Assembly: GCA_964035545.1 (NCBI GenBank)
Contig: OZ037768.1
Coordinates: 5,943,241 to 6,007,240 of the forward strand
Source: Bugula neritina
Lineage: Eukaryota; Bryozoa; Gymnolaemata; Cheilostomatida; Bugulidae
Length of the DNA stretch: 64,000 nucleotides
Direction: 5' to 3'
Part shown: piece by piece, positions 35,644-49,500 of the stretch
Layout of the letters: every line of letters begins with the position of its first letter
Numbering within the stretch: position 1 is the first letter of the stretch
Notes under the pieces: model-generated
What the model saw: only the letters and a program-made list of their open reading frames with translations
Told to the model about the DNA's origin: nothing
Databases searched by the model: none
Program-made: the position numbers and the translations under genes

Positions 35644-36512
35644 AAATCTTCAAAGGAATATTGATTGCATATATTAATATATTCTAGCATTACATAGTTT
35701 GATATGTTTAACCTCCTCACCAAAGCTTGATGGACGGGTATACTATAAAATGTTTATTGAAGGTAAAATCTATCTCATTATTTTCCTATAAATTTGTGCC
35801 ATGTAATTGATTATATTAAAACCATCAGGTAAATTGATATTTAGAGTTAAAAGCTGGATATAGCACGCCACCTGACATATGAGATATAATATAATACACT
35901 TATTAAGCAAATTTATAGATTTTGTGTTTTATATTCCTAATATATTATTTCATCAATGACTATTTTAATCAGTGCTATTACTTTATAGAGTGTACAGATA
36001 TGTTTATATATACCATTTTTTATCACGTGACATATTGCTTTTATATCCGTAATATTGATTTATGTATATTAATCTAATGTTTATCGTGAATTTTGTTGCT
36101 TATTATAAGCATTCATTACACACCATACACCAATTCGCTCAATCATTGTATTATTTGAATCAACACAGTTGTGCTTCCTATAATAGAAAATAGATGTATT
36201 ATGCTTATATGGTAATTTCTGTTCTCTTTGATTACAGAGCTAAATAAGTGAAAATTAGAGTGGCAAAATACTACTATATTTTAAAGTTGACAATAAATTA
36301 CATAACAAATAATAGGCCAAACAATTAACATGAATATATGACAAAAAATACAAATCAGTTTTTAAAGGTGAACTATATACAAGTGTGTTTTAAGGCAGTT
36401 ATCAGACCAAGTACCATCATTTGTGAGTAAAATATTGGTACTTGTTTTAATCACAAATATCACCATTTTATACCAATGACTAGATTATTAACACGATCTA
36501 ATTTTGTGAAGA
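35644..36512. other. convergent intergenic region, NEK11 and BRAP 3' ends
   Basis: About 870 bases of AT-rich DNA hold both 3' UTRs. AATAAA-like words occur on + (CAATAAATTA near 36290) and on - (complement of TTTATT near 35934 and 35750). No other gene is seen. Confidence 0.45.
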
Positions 36513-39500
36513 TTATTTCTTTCTGCGACTTCTTCGCCTTGATTGTGGTGTTGATGAAGCGCCAACCGATATTTGACCATCTTCCAATTCTTTAGCATCT
36601 AACCCAGTGTTTTCTGACGAAAGTTTATTTTGAGCTTCTAAGTGAAACAATATATCTCTAAGTTGTTCTTGGGTATCTTTCAATTCCTGAAACATAACAT
36701 TTGTGATCAATTTTAGAGTTATCCCCCTTGAGTGTTGTCGCTGCATATTATCTCCACTTTTCCCCTTTCATAACTATTTGTCAAGATTGATAGCAATTTC
36801 TAACCTGAATTCTCACCAAATCACGGCTTCCCGAAGACACCATTTGAGTCTATAAATATTCCTTATTGATTTTGTCATTTACACACTTCAAATATTTAAA
36901 ATATAATTTTATATAAATATTAGAACACCCTTCCCATAACACCGTCTTTGTCTTGGGGTTGTAGCTCATTCAGTGAAGATAACTGAGAGTGGGCCTGCTG
37001 ACACCCATGAAATTTAACAAACCAGCATCGGGTGGTGTGAAAACATTGCTTAGATGCAATTTCTGGGGCCACGACAAGTGGTTATTGATATGTTGGTGCA
37101 ACAGCTACACAGAGTTATGAGTCACTTGTGCATGATCTGCTTGAACACCTTGTATGGCAATAACAACACAGCCCTTTTTTCCTCAACCAGTAGTTTAATC
37201 CATCGCATACAATAATTCACACATGCACATATACCAAGATCTAATGAGAGTTTCCCAAATTAATAGTTAATTTTAATTGCTAACTAGTATAATATATTAA
37301 AATACACAATAATGTCTTGCTATAGCAATGAATTTTCATAAAAACACCTACATGCATTTAATAAAGCTAACAAAATATAGTTTATATTCTATGTTTTGTT
37401 AAACCTAGACCCAACATCAACAATTTTTGTTTACAAATTTAGTAGTAATATTTTCTTTACTGAAATTAAAAATTAGGGTCTATTGACATATCCCAAACAT
37501 GCATTAAATGTTAATAATAGATACCTTTTCCTGTTTCTGTTTGTCTTCTTCAAGACGCTGAACTGCACTCTGCCAGTGCTGTTGATTATTCAACAGAGAA
37601 CGATTCATTGCCTGCTCTTCTTGAAGTTGATTTAAAACTTTTTTATACTGTGTTGACAGCTGAAAAAAGAAACTTTCTTTATAATACTTCAAAAAAAAAG
37701 TCATAGAAAATAAATGAAGGAAAAAGAACATTCTTGATGTAAAACCAACATAACATTGTCTATCAGAGATGCAGCATTGGTTTGTGTAACAAAACAACAT
37801 ACACTCTTTAGGAAAGAGAATTTAAACAATTCATTAAACTTCACCTAAACACTCCTCATTGTGATATGAAAAAATCAAGCTGGTACACCAAATGGAATTA
37901 AAAGTTATAAGAATATGTTAGCTTACACTGCAGACAAATTACATAATATAATATAAATTCTAAACAAACGTCAGCTTGCAGAGGCGATGCAGTGTTTATG
38001 CTAACAGGAACAATTGACTACCTGTTCACACTTCTTCTCAAAGTATTCTTTACTCTTTTGTAATGTTTGAATGTCTTGACCTTCAGTGGCTTTGAGGTCA
38101 ACCATGCTGTCCAACCTATGCTCTGTTTTAGCTATCTTGTCAGCACATTCTAATTCTACAGCAGTTATCCTCTCTTCAAAGTACCGCCTCTGTGATTCCA
38201 GTTGACTCGTCAACAAGTATGTATACTAAAATAATTACATATAAGCTTACATCTTACATTTTCACAGATTAATTTAACCAGCATGCATATGAGAAACATA
38301 TAATAGATTGTGATGTATACAATTAAGGTCACTAAGTTTCCTAATTTAACTTTGTAAACCCACAAACATTAGCCATTTAAATAATGGCAACTACATGACA
38401 CAGTTGGCACATGCCTTTAACTATAGAGCACTACATGACTACAGTAACTAAGATTACATTGCACTAGGATAAAAATACACAAGCAATTAGAAGTAGAAGG
38501 GAGTATTTCCCTTCAATAGTCAACAACCTCTAAAGTTAGAGAGTCTAACTTTTCATCATTGACTCTCTGGGAACGTTCATCCATTTCTACGAGTTTGCCA
38601 TCTTCTTTATTCTGTATCAGTCTGTGCACGTAGTTGTCACCTACATAGTCCCACACCCGCCCAGTACTCAACTGCATGGAGTAAGTGTGATTAGTCTTGG
38701 CAAAGTGGCGGTACGCATGTCCTTCTACATACCTACCGCATCCAACATGTCCACATATCAGGCATATCCACAGAGACTACAAATATAAAGAGAGACAACT
38801 AAAACCAACGTATAGCAAGACAAATAAATATACAAAGAAAAACAGCTTTATCTAGCAACAACTATTTTTATAAAAAAAAATCAAGTTCTGTCGCAAATAT
38901 TCCAACTAAATGATGAACAAAATAGCACCAGTTGGTATATAATGTGTAGTCTGATGATTTGCATACAATAATGTAACAATGCACTAAATATCTGTTTACT
39001 AGAACTATTGCTCACTTCAGTTGAGTCACATTCAAAGCAGGAGTTTTCTCCACTTTCTTCTGGAGTCTGACTATAGCGACAGACGGGACAGCTACAAAAC
39101 ATACAAAACTGCTTACTGGATATCTTAGCAAAGGGGAGCTACTAACATAGAACAATGTACTGGAGATAATACTACTAACATAGAACAGTGCTGCTGTATA
39201 TTAAATAGAGTTCACTAGAGTCTTACCTAGTGTCTCCCCACTTCTTGAGACAGTTACCATGGAATGCATGATTACAGAGAATAGTTAGTATTCCATCTAC
39301 AGACTCATCCATTCTTTCCAGACATACTGGGCAGTTGGGTAGCTCTATCAACCCAGGGATAGGTACTGCGCCACCCTAAATATATACACTATTCAGCTAT
39401 GAAACACCAAATATTAAACACATTCCTACGATCAGCTAAATGTCCAGGAAGGACTGAAAATAAGTCTTTATCCAAGAGCTCTGGTCACTAACATCCAGTA

Positions 39501-42500
39501 TTACTACAACGAAAAGGCAACATACCCTGTCACTATATTAAAGCAGTTATACCAACATGATAGATACAACAGTTGACCTATAGATAGGCTCTAATGCAAA
39601 TGGTATGGTAAATTATTGGCATTCCACAGAAAGCTACAAAACAGGACTAACAAATGAAAATCACAAAATGATTCATTTATGAAACATACAAATACGGAAA
39701 AAAACCCTAAAAAGCTCCGGCAACAGTTGTGATAAAACTGGAAAGTGATACTTTTAAATTTTCACACATCCACCATTTTTAATAACCCCAAAGTGCCACG
39801 GGATTACTAAAAATTAGTAGGGAGTCGAATAGATGACCACATGTACTAGTCGTACGTAACATATTAAGAATTCCATGAAACTTAAACAAACCTCAGATTC
39901 TTTGCGGAAATCAACTTGCGCCACGTAGACGAGGTGGCAAATGTTAGGCTCAATGCTGTTGAACTGCGTGCCATTGTAGTTGATGTAAAACTCATCTGCC
40001 AATTCCTAGAGAAAGTTAATCATCATATCAAGATGGATTAGGAATGTGTTATATTCAAATATAGCTGAAAGACATATTTAGGTTACAGCAATAAACAGTT
40101 AGATAAGGTAAACAACAATTAAAGAACTAGTGATATTGGAATACAAAATACAATCTAAATAAATTCATTAAAATCAGCTTATTTTACCACCACATGTTCT
40201 TTTTTAATACTAATATTGGTTAGAATGCTGTAATAAAGAGACTTAACATATTCGATAAAAAAATATATAGCAAATTTATAGAAATAAAGGTAGTTCTAAA
40301 TTAACAAATTAATAAAATGAACACTACTATAGGGTCTAGTCATGACAACAATGCTGCATTAAAAAGAGAATAGTCACCTGAGATTTAAACTTGACTAAAA
40401 CCATGTAGCGGTTAGGAGACATGTCTCTGATGATCTTCATATACTCGATACCCTGACTACAACATAATATATACTCAATACTCTGACTACAACATAATAT
40501 ATACTCAATACCCTGACTACAACATAATATATATACTCAATACCCTGACTACAACATAATATATACTCAATACCCTGACTACAGCATAATATATACTCAA
40601 TACCCTGACTACAACATAATATATACTCAATACTCTGACTACAACATAATATATACTCAATACCCTGACTACAACATAATATATACTCAATACCCTGACT
40701 ACAACATAATATATACTCAATACCCTGACTACAACATAATATATACTCAATACTCTGACTACAACATAATATATACTCAATACCCTGACTACAGCATAAT
40801 ATATACTCAATACCCTGACTACAACATAATATATACTCAATACCCTGACTACAGCATAATATATACTCAATACCCTGACTACAACATAATATATACTCAA
40901 TACCCTGACTACAGCATAATATATACTCAATACTCTGACTACAACATAATATATATACTCAATATCCTGACTACAGCATAATATATACTCAATACTCTAC
41001 ACTCTACAAAAATACACATAGTCACTGTATTTTGGCAACAGAGCAATTCTCAATATGGTAGACATGAACTAACTAGACGTGGTCAGTGAACTGTAGCAGG
41101 TCATGCAGAGTGAATGTAGCTGGCACTGAGAGCATACATATTAGTTCACTCCTGCTAGCATCTTTAGTCATGCTGGTCTTCTTACTACAACACAAACACC
41201 ATCATATATTCAGGTAGAATAATGCAGGTATAATACATTAACACATGTAGTCTACACTTACAAGTCGCCTGTAAAATGAATATCGGTGGAAAAAGCATAT
41301 CACATGGAAAGCTTTTATGTTGACATAGCAACTCTAAACCCGTTAGAATCTGCCTTGCATCTTATAACATTACCGAAAATATTTCTAATAACTGCAAGAA
41401 GCAGTTGCCACAAAAACAACAGAGTATATGCAAGATTGATATGCAAGCCAACAGAATATTACAGAAAATACACATTTAAACAATATTTTTGAAGTTGTCC
41501 TGCCAATACTTTTACATGAGTGTATTTTTAACGTCATCCATTTAATAAACCAGCAGTAAAGCCATAAAAAGTCAGAAGTTGTGCTCACCTGTCTTTATAT
41601 AAATGTAGTATTCCCTGTACTCTCTCAACCGAAGGATTACCACAGTAAAAGTCAACAGTACTACTCAACTTGGCCGTAGCAGACTTGGGACGACTCCTTC
41701 TGGGGGCTCCTCGCTCAGTATAGGAGTCTGGTGAACCCTGACGAGTGTGAGAGGAGATAATACTATGTATATGCACATGTTATCACACAGAATACTTTGT
41801 ATATGTACATGTTATCACACAGAATACTTTGTATATGTACATGTTATCACACAGAATACTATGTATATGCTATCACAATTATAACATACGTAATGAGGAA
41901 AGTTCACTTTCTATGTGTTAGCGAGATATGATATAAATTTCAACTGCCTAATACTAATTAATTTATAAATAAAAGATGTTGTAAACATTAAAACTCGCAA
42001 TTGAGAAACTGCACCAGCCTATCATTTACCACTTGACTAGATTTTGAATTCCAACACAGATAAAAAATATTTAGTTTTCTAGTTGTCATATAATTCAACT
42101 TGCACGTATTATAATACAGCAGCATGCACATCACATTACCCGGGAGGTAGAGGGCTGGGGATCTGTAGGTGAGCTTGCTGACGCTACTGACTTGTGCGCT
42201 ACTGCGGCAGCATAACTACCGGGTACTGCATCGCTGTCTGTGCTAGAGCGCAGCGAGTGTCTTTGACTGCTACTTGAGCTTGAACGTGGACTCCCATTCT
42301 TTGAAGGCTGACCAGATGCCTTAGTGGTTTCTACAATAAAAACATAATAATTATACGCGATACCCGACTTAGAACACATTTCAAGCATCAGAAGCATTAA
42401 GTAACATGATATAATATTTTCATATAGTAAGTAATGCCATGTATGCTAGATACCTGCTATGTTACTAAATGTCATTATTTATAGCATGTGATTGGCCTGA

Positions 42501-43101
42501 TAAAAAAATGTCACATGATTCAATTTATTGTATGAATTAAGAACACTTGCTGACTTGATGCCTCTAGCACATTTGATTCTTTACCCTACCATTAAAGACT
42601 AAAGTCTCGACTGTCACTTCATCAATTTGTCTACACCCTCTGATTTCTTCTGTTGTGCCACCATTTACTTTCTCTGCTTCGCTAGTGTCTTCCATATCCA
42701 GGAAAAAATTTGGAGCTATAAGTTATAAATATTCAAAATACATACTTTGACATTATAATAGTACGCATAAATCAAATATTTATATAATTCACTGAGTGCC
42801 TTTTTGAGAGTACAGTTTTATTTATTTAAAATTCAACAGAAAATACCATTGAAAATTGTTGTATAAATTACATTAGACATATAATTTAAAAATAGTCATG
42901 GCTTTAGCAACCAATTACTAATTGAAAGATGTCACATGACTACTTATCATATATAACTAGTTGCAATGACATAGATAAGTACTCAATCAAGACACTTGTA
43001 CTAGAATAGAATATTTAGTTACCAGAGTAGTGCAAGTCTAGTTCAGGGGAGTCGTCAATCAATTCTATTCGTATTACAACCAATGTTATACTATTGGTCA
43101 T
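36513..43101 (-). CDS. BRAP: BRCA1-associated protein (BRAP/IMP), RING E3 ubiquitin ligase
   Basis: Fourteen coding exons: 43101-43023, 42715-42590, 42330-42140, 41737-41589, 41184-41079, 40452-40378, 40005-39892, 39375-39227, 39091-39016, 38776-38528, 38225-38022, 37659-37525, 36849-36805, 36686-36513 (TAA). They total 1872 bp, or 623 residues, in phase; human BRAP has 592. It is a cytoplasmic ubiquitin ligase that in vertebrates damps Ras-MAPK signalling and binds nuclear localisation signals. Order: N-terminal LVVIRIEL shared with human; a BRAP2 RRM-like domain ([19 protein letters not shown] ... [18 protein letters not shown]); RING ([11 protein letters not shown]...CNHAFHGNC...CPVCRY, about 295-338); UBP zinc finger ([13 protein letters not shown]...HTYSMQL, about 356-430); coiled coil ([15 protein letters not shown] onward, about 440-580); and a basic tail RRRSRRKK. 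The donor of exon 5 (CAC|GTCTAG) is weak, and the exon 5/6 join lacks several residues found in human, next to the minisatellite described separately. Confidence 0.95.
40441..41004 (-). repeat. 30-bp minisatellite made of copies of a BRAP 3' splice site
   Basis: Eighteen full units and one partial unit start at 40441, 40471, 40501, 40533, then every 30 bases to 40923, then 40955 and 40985. Extra AT pairs lie at 40531-40532 and 40953-40954. On the - (gene) strand each unit contains TTGTAGTCAG followed by GGTATTGAGTATAT, the same as the real acceptor and first codons of BRAP exon 6 (TTGTAGTCAG|GGTATCGAGTAT at 40462-40441). The first unit therefore spans the exon edge, and the array looks amplified from that splice junction. 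It fills most of the 626-bp intron 5. Confidence 0.93.
41763..41872. repeat. 32-bp tandem repeat in BRAP intron 3
   Basis: About 3.3 copies of a 32-bp unit (ACATGTTATCACACAGAATA and twelve more bases, CTTTGTATATGT), with small changes in the last copy. It starts about 25 bases beyond the acceptor of exon 4. No function is apparent. Confidence 0.8.
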
Positions 43102-46100
43102 GACTTTTAACTTGCCAACTGAATAGCACCATCAGGATACCCCCTTATAAAAAGAATCATAAGCAAGTAACAACCTGAAGAATTATAAGCTATAACATTT
43201 TGCATGAATTATTTAGCTGATAAAGGCCACTATAATGTTGAACTCAAAGAAGCAAAAAAACATATGGATTCAACTCTATAACTAGTTTAAGCAATTATCA
43301 ACTTACTTACTTTTCAAAGTGCTTCTAAAATATGCATGTAATGCATGGTTAAAAAGCAAAATACAAAGAAAATAATTATCATTTAGAAAAGAAGGCTAAG
43401 ACTATAAGACAAGGCTAACTGGTGTCAAAGTTGTGGAAGTTCTGATAGACTGCATAATGTTCATAACTTTACCATAATTCACTTTAATACAAAACCATGG
43501 TTTATACAAAAATTATAAAGTTGCATATTGTATAACAACTGAAATAAACTCTAGTTATATTAACTAATTTATATAACTTTAATTCAAGTCAACACTTGCA
43601 ATGCTTAATTAAACATTTAAATATATATATATATAGATTAAAAAGAGTGGTGAGAAGTTCATTTATCAGCAAAAAGTAAATTGGTGAAACTTGATGATAT
43701 AAACTTGCAAATTACACTTTGAAATGTGGTGCAAAGGCTTCAATTTTAAGCCGCCCCTCCCAAGCAGCCCATTTGTCCGTCCACTGCTTAGGCATTAGGC
43801 CATAATCATAATGATTATCATTGTAAATACCATTATCTCATTATTATTATGATAAACTTGAACTGATTATAATAATTATTAAGAGAAAATAAAATTGAAA
43901 TAAAATGAATCATTTTAGAATTTTAAAATGGTAACAAGAGTACTGCTTACAGTTACTATAACTATTACTATAAGTATAACTGTTACTATAAGTATAACTA
44001 TACTTAATCTTATGCTATAAGTACAAGTTAGTACTTTATAATTATAGCGAGCACTAACTTTAAGCAGTACTTATTAAGGTAAACTTACAGGTTATTATTT
44101 AATTTTTCATGAAATAATTATAACATCTTATTATTTTTTATCAGCTACAAATTAATAATAAATATAATTAAAATTAAATAATCATATAAATATAACAACA
44201 ATCATTAATGATTAACTGATTGATTATGATTCATTGAAATAAATTTATTTATAAATATTAAATTTAATATTCATCAAATCAAAACATTTGGTTTTACATT
44301 CACATTATCATTGTTAACTTTCAATAAATGTAATGCTAATACAGTAAGTAATACTAATAGTAATTTATCATTCATGTTCAGAATCACTATCACTATCAGA
44401 TCCTCCTAATTCTACACACAAAAAATCATCACAATCACAATGACCATGGGCATGTGAATGTGAATTTCAATTTCGAATTCAATTATTTAAATTTTATAAC
44501 CATTTAATCTTAAGATTTAAAACCAATAAACTAAAACTTAAAAACCACTGTTTACAGTTTAAAAATAAACTAAAAGTGAATCAAAATGAAAATTCACACA
44601 TTGACATAAACTTAACGTAATACTGATACTCATCCTGATGTGATACTCGTACTGATAACATTAACACAACGATTCTTCAGCTTAAAAATGGTAACAACAT
44701 GGTCGTGTTAGCAGAGCCATTTTGCAATTTTGCATTATAAGACGTTAGACATAACCTTTTAGTTTTAAAATTGTAGCAACCAACTCACAGTAGACGTTAT
44801 TTTTATGGCAGAAGTTGTTCAACAAATCAATCTCGGTGAAGTCATTGATTGAGTAGTACATAAACTCTGGAAATTTTCTTGCGGCAGGGTCGCATCATCT
44901 CTTTTAAGAAGACAACTCTATAAATAACACTCCGTGATTCGGACTTGTACTTCTTTAGATAATAATTTGTTGGTGCTACATTTAATATATCATAATCGAA
45001 TTAAAATCAAATTTGGCAGAATAACAATGTACTTATAACCTAAAAATAATATGCTGTAGCATAATTTTAAAATTGCATATTACTATTTAGTTCAAAAAAT
45101 TAATCAATTAAATTCATCAATACGATTTAAAGAACGGCCAGAGAGGTTAAAGGACACAACAGCCAAGAAATAGCAAAGTGTTGCAACACGTATGTTAAAC
45201 CGTAATAAAGTATTATGAGAGTCGATTTTACCAAAGAACGCAAACACTCCAGCAAAATACACCAGTACAAAATCTTAACGTTTTACGCGCGTACTTGCTC
45301 TCGTGTGCGCTTTTATTACAATTAATATTATAATTATCGTTACAACTTGCCGTACTTATATAATAACTGCTCACCCAAAGCAGTTCCAAACCACCAAATA
45401 TTCAACAACAGTAATTGCTCTGTTGACCATGCAATTAAAGTAGGCCTAAGCACAAGGTAAAAACTACGTTGAGTGAGAGTGTTGGCCAAAAGAAAAAGCG
45501 TATTGGTGAGTTGACCTACATTATCATTAAGTTTAACTTTGAGACTTAAGTATTTATCAATATCATTATCATTATGATTATCATAGGGATAATTGTTACC
45601 ATTACATTTACTATACTCATGATGATAATAATAATCGTTTTCATAGTATTAGTAAGATTAAATACAATTCAATAAAGTTTATAAATATACTAATCATTGT
45701 TATTATCTTGTTGATAAAATTAAATCTAAAAGTAAATGTGTAGGTTATATAGCTGACTTGCTTTTTTAACGTAAAATTCACAAATGGTATAATTCTACAA
45801 ATTAATTTTATACTATTACCTATCACTATCTGTTTTCACATTTAGTTTCACTGTATGCAATTATCATAATCATTATGATTATACATTCACATTGTACGAC
45901 TATAAGTATAACTATCACTATAAGTTAGAATCCTGTAAATGTAAACTCTACTGTTAGTTTTATGAAAACTATATGTTTTACAGTTTTTAAGGTTTAGTAT
46001 CTATACATACATCTATAGATGAATTTTACAGTTTAACTTTTATAGTCAGATTAAACAACTTGCTCATTTTAAGTGTAAATAATTCTCTCATCAACATTGG

Positions 46101-46599
46101 TTAACTGAAAGTTTCACTTTGTTATAGTCCTAATTTGACAAAAGTAGCCTTACCTATAAGTCTGTATGTACACTTGATTACAAACTTCTACAAGTTTCTA
46201 AAGCTAAATATTATGTATTGATTGTAAGTGTACCTGTAATAACTCTGTCATATATCTTTGTACTTATATACATTACATAAATCAGACTCATACCTAAACT
46301 GCATATGCTTTATATAAAAGTTGTAGAAATGTGAAATGCTAGCATTTCTCGATTAAGATTTTATTGATTACAAAAATTTCTTGAATGCTTTCATATTATT
46401 TATACAATTTTTTTGAAGACCTACATCTATTTAGGTAATTTGAATATAAAATGCTTGCTCATAAACATACTTTCTATATCTTCTTATTGAGTGTGTAAAG
46501 TATTAGAATTTCATGGCTTTTTATTTATGTTGTCACTTGGTTATTGAATCTACCGTGACTTGACTTCATTACAGCTGATGTATACTTAACTCAGCAATT
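43102..46599. other. intergenic region between BRAP and the adaptor gene (divergent)
   Basis: About 3.5 kb that should hold two divergent promoters. It contains an (AT)n run near 43619-43634 and low-complexity TTATCATTATCA/ATAAGTATAACTATTAC stretches near 43800-44050 and 45550-45930, which resemble those at 16800-17200. TTGACTTCATTACAG ending near 46574, just before the adaptor start, could be the acceptor of a 5' UTR intron. No secure gene is seen. Confidence 0.4.
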
Positions 46600-49500
46600 A
46601 TGGCGTATAAACATTTATCTTCAGTCGAATGTATATCCATTGAAAAACGAGGATTTATACCAAACAGATATTATGTAAGTTATTTTTAATTTTAATCTTT
46701 AATCTGTAGATAACATGGTGCTTGTACATGTAGATACACATAGTGCACGTACATGTAGGTGCACAGAGTGTATGTATATGTAGATATAAATGGTGTATGT
46801 ATTACAGTGTAATAAGATAATGCTCATTCTTGACAATGTGTCATTTTGGTTAACAAGTCAATAAATGTGCTCAAGTCTCATCAGTTAAAGGGGTGAATAA
46901 TCTGACCATCAGTGCCAAAGTTATAGGAGATTATCCATGTGCCTAGCATTATGTAAAGACAATATTTATAGTTCATTTGCAGTTCCAACAGCAGTGTCTA
47001 TTTAAACACTAATCTATGCTTTATGTAACAATGATGACTTTTTATGTCAAACTTAGTGACTGAGAGTTCAATATAAGGGTTAAGTATCTTTCAGTAAGAA
47101 CTGATGGCCTTTCAACTGTGATAAGATATCAACTTACAGCCTTGTGTTTGAAATGATAGTATTTGCTTTAATCAGCCGTTACTGAGTGCACAGCAGTTTT
47201 TCCTTTAACTTTTCATAGATTTATCTAATCCATGTCATGGCCTTAAGGTTTCCATTAGCTTCAAGTTTACTATCTTTTTGGTGTGTAGGTGTTGTATGGA
47301 TGTAAAAACACAACTAGTTTTACACTCTTGTTCCAAGTTAGGCTGTTACTAGTAGAGGCTTTTTTACAAGCTTTAAATTTTTAGTCCACTTATGTATTTC
47401 TCTCAAAAGAAATGGCATATAGAGTAGTTATCTGTAGTTGAAATGAAATGAAAAAATATTCATACAGCTCAGCTTTGAGATTTTTTTTCAACTTGCTAAG
47501 GGGTGTCAGATTTACAAGTATGCAGCGAGGGATGTTGTGACACTACTACTATGTAAGGTGACATCACAGCATGTATAAAGAATGACCCACATGTTCAGGT
47601 TTCACTACACCTAGTATAATATGCTGGGTGTAGTGAAAGCTGAAGCCTACTGCCTATCTTATTGAAATGAGAAAGACTATTTATTGGCCAACAACTTCCC
47701 ACTCTACTGATGGGCCACTTTGTCTTCGCTAATAGCATTTAGTCTTTTGTGTAAGTTGTGAATGAATGCTATGCTTGGATGACTGAATATGATTTGTAGA
47801 ATAAAAAAAAAACAAAAGAAAGTTTAATCAGCTATTAAATAACATAGCGACCTGGGAAGTATGTGTAGCTGTCTGATACTTGAAATGGTTGATGTTGGAG
47901 TGTTGAAATTTTAATATCATGTCATGTGACTCATTGTGATCTATAGATTGATGATGTCATAAGGCCTAAAGGTGTTCACAATTTACCTATAAAGTTATAT
48001 GTATGAATTCCATAGGTTTACATATTAATAGTGAAGTGGAGTGATGGAGACAAACACCCCATATACAGAAAATACTCTTCATTCTATGACTTTGAGGTAA
48101 CGCACATCTAGTGCACTGCAATCTCTAAACACATGCATAATGGACCCTGTGTAGTTTAGCTTCAGTCATAAATTCTATATAATAACTTTTGGGTGTTGAA
48201 TGGCCTGCTGCGTATAGATGGCCGTCTACTTCCTACTAATATTAACTCTTCTGCATTAGCATAGCACGTAGAAATGATAAGTATACGTTTTTACTATTCC
48301 TGAAGTTAGTTATGTAATGATAAGATTAATTGAGCTATAGTAGGCCAACTGTATTACCATCATCTAAAAAACCACTCACTTCAAGATAGGAGGTCCAATA
48401 TATTTTCCTAATAAACATTTTTGTTTTTCTTTAACTTATCTGAGTAATAATTCATTGGCTACTTTCCATCTTCCTTCAGCAGCACATTGCAAGTCTTAGC
48501 TCAGTAAATTTGGTTGTGGTTGAACCTTGATTAGAAAAAAGCAAAAATTTGTTTTGAGATGATCACATAACCAAACAGTCTTGCAGGGTGTTCTAATACT
48601 GACAGAGAGTGCTAACTGCAATGGGGTTGATGTTTCTATAGGATGATCTGTAAATAGTTGCAAGCTTTTTCAATAAGTTCACCTGCCTAGACAATCTTGT
48701 TAAACTTAAACAGATGGGCAACTAGTTTTTAAGGCTGACCATTGAAATTCCATTGCCTTGAATTATTACAAGGTTTTTTTCTGGTTTTAATATTAACCAG
48801 CTCAACCTTTGAACTTGCAAATATGATATGATGATTTTACAGAAAATGCTTCATGACAGAATTGGTCACAAAAGTAGTATCCCAGAACTGCCTGGTAAGT
48901 ATTGTGTGCTACCATAATATGTAACTGTGTTATGTCTTCATGCACTATAAATAAAAACACTTTTGCATTGTGAAAACATAGTTGCATGTTTTTATAACTT
49001 TGTTATTGTCTCATGACATAATAGAATGTGACTAACTTCCATATTGTTTACTGAATTAGAAGTACTCAACATTATGTAATTCTTATTTATAGATAGAATG
49101 TAATAATAGCAGATTGGGTTGAGTTGTTATCTACACTTCCATATTGTTCACTGAATTAGAAGTACTCAACATTATGTAATTCTTGGCATAGTTTTGGGGA
49201 GTATGAAGTGTGCTCATTCTCTTCTGAAATCATTACTTATTTATAGATATAGAATGTAATAATAGCAGATTGGGTTGAATCCTTATCTACACTCAACTAT
49301 TAGCTAATATTTTAAACTAAAAACAAGCTTATCAAATAGACCAACATTTTTATTGCTGGTAAGTTGGCCAAAGGGAAGCTGCTGTGAATGAGATTTTCTA
49401 TAAACAAGCTTTAGCCAATCAGTGAAGAGTTTGATTAATCACTGTTTACATCATCTATAATTGAAGTTAAAATAATATTAGGGATTCTATATGCACTTCC

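Noticed and set aside
40517-40930. 137-codon open frame of repeating VVRVLSIYY on the - strand
   Set aside because: It is the minisatellite read in a different frame from BRAP exon 6; the 30-bp unit simply lacks stops. Not a gene.
40441-41004. CRISPR-like regular repeat
   Set aside because: Units are adjacent with no unique spacers, and the setting is an animal intron.
44783-44926. Codon-like stretch of about 47 residues on the - strand (PEFMYYSINDFTEIDLLNN)
   Set aside because: Looks protein-like, but it is short, has no start, no clear splice partners and no family I recognise. It may be a decayed element or a 5' UTR piece of BRAP.
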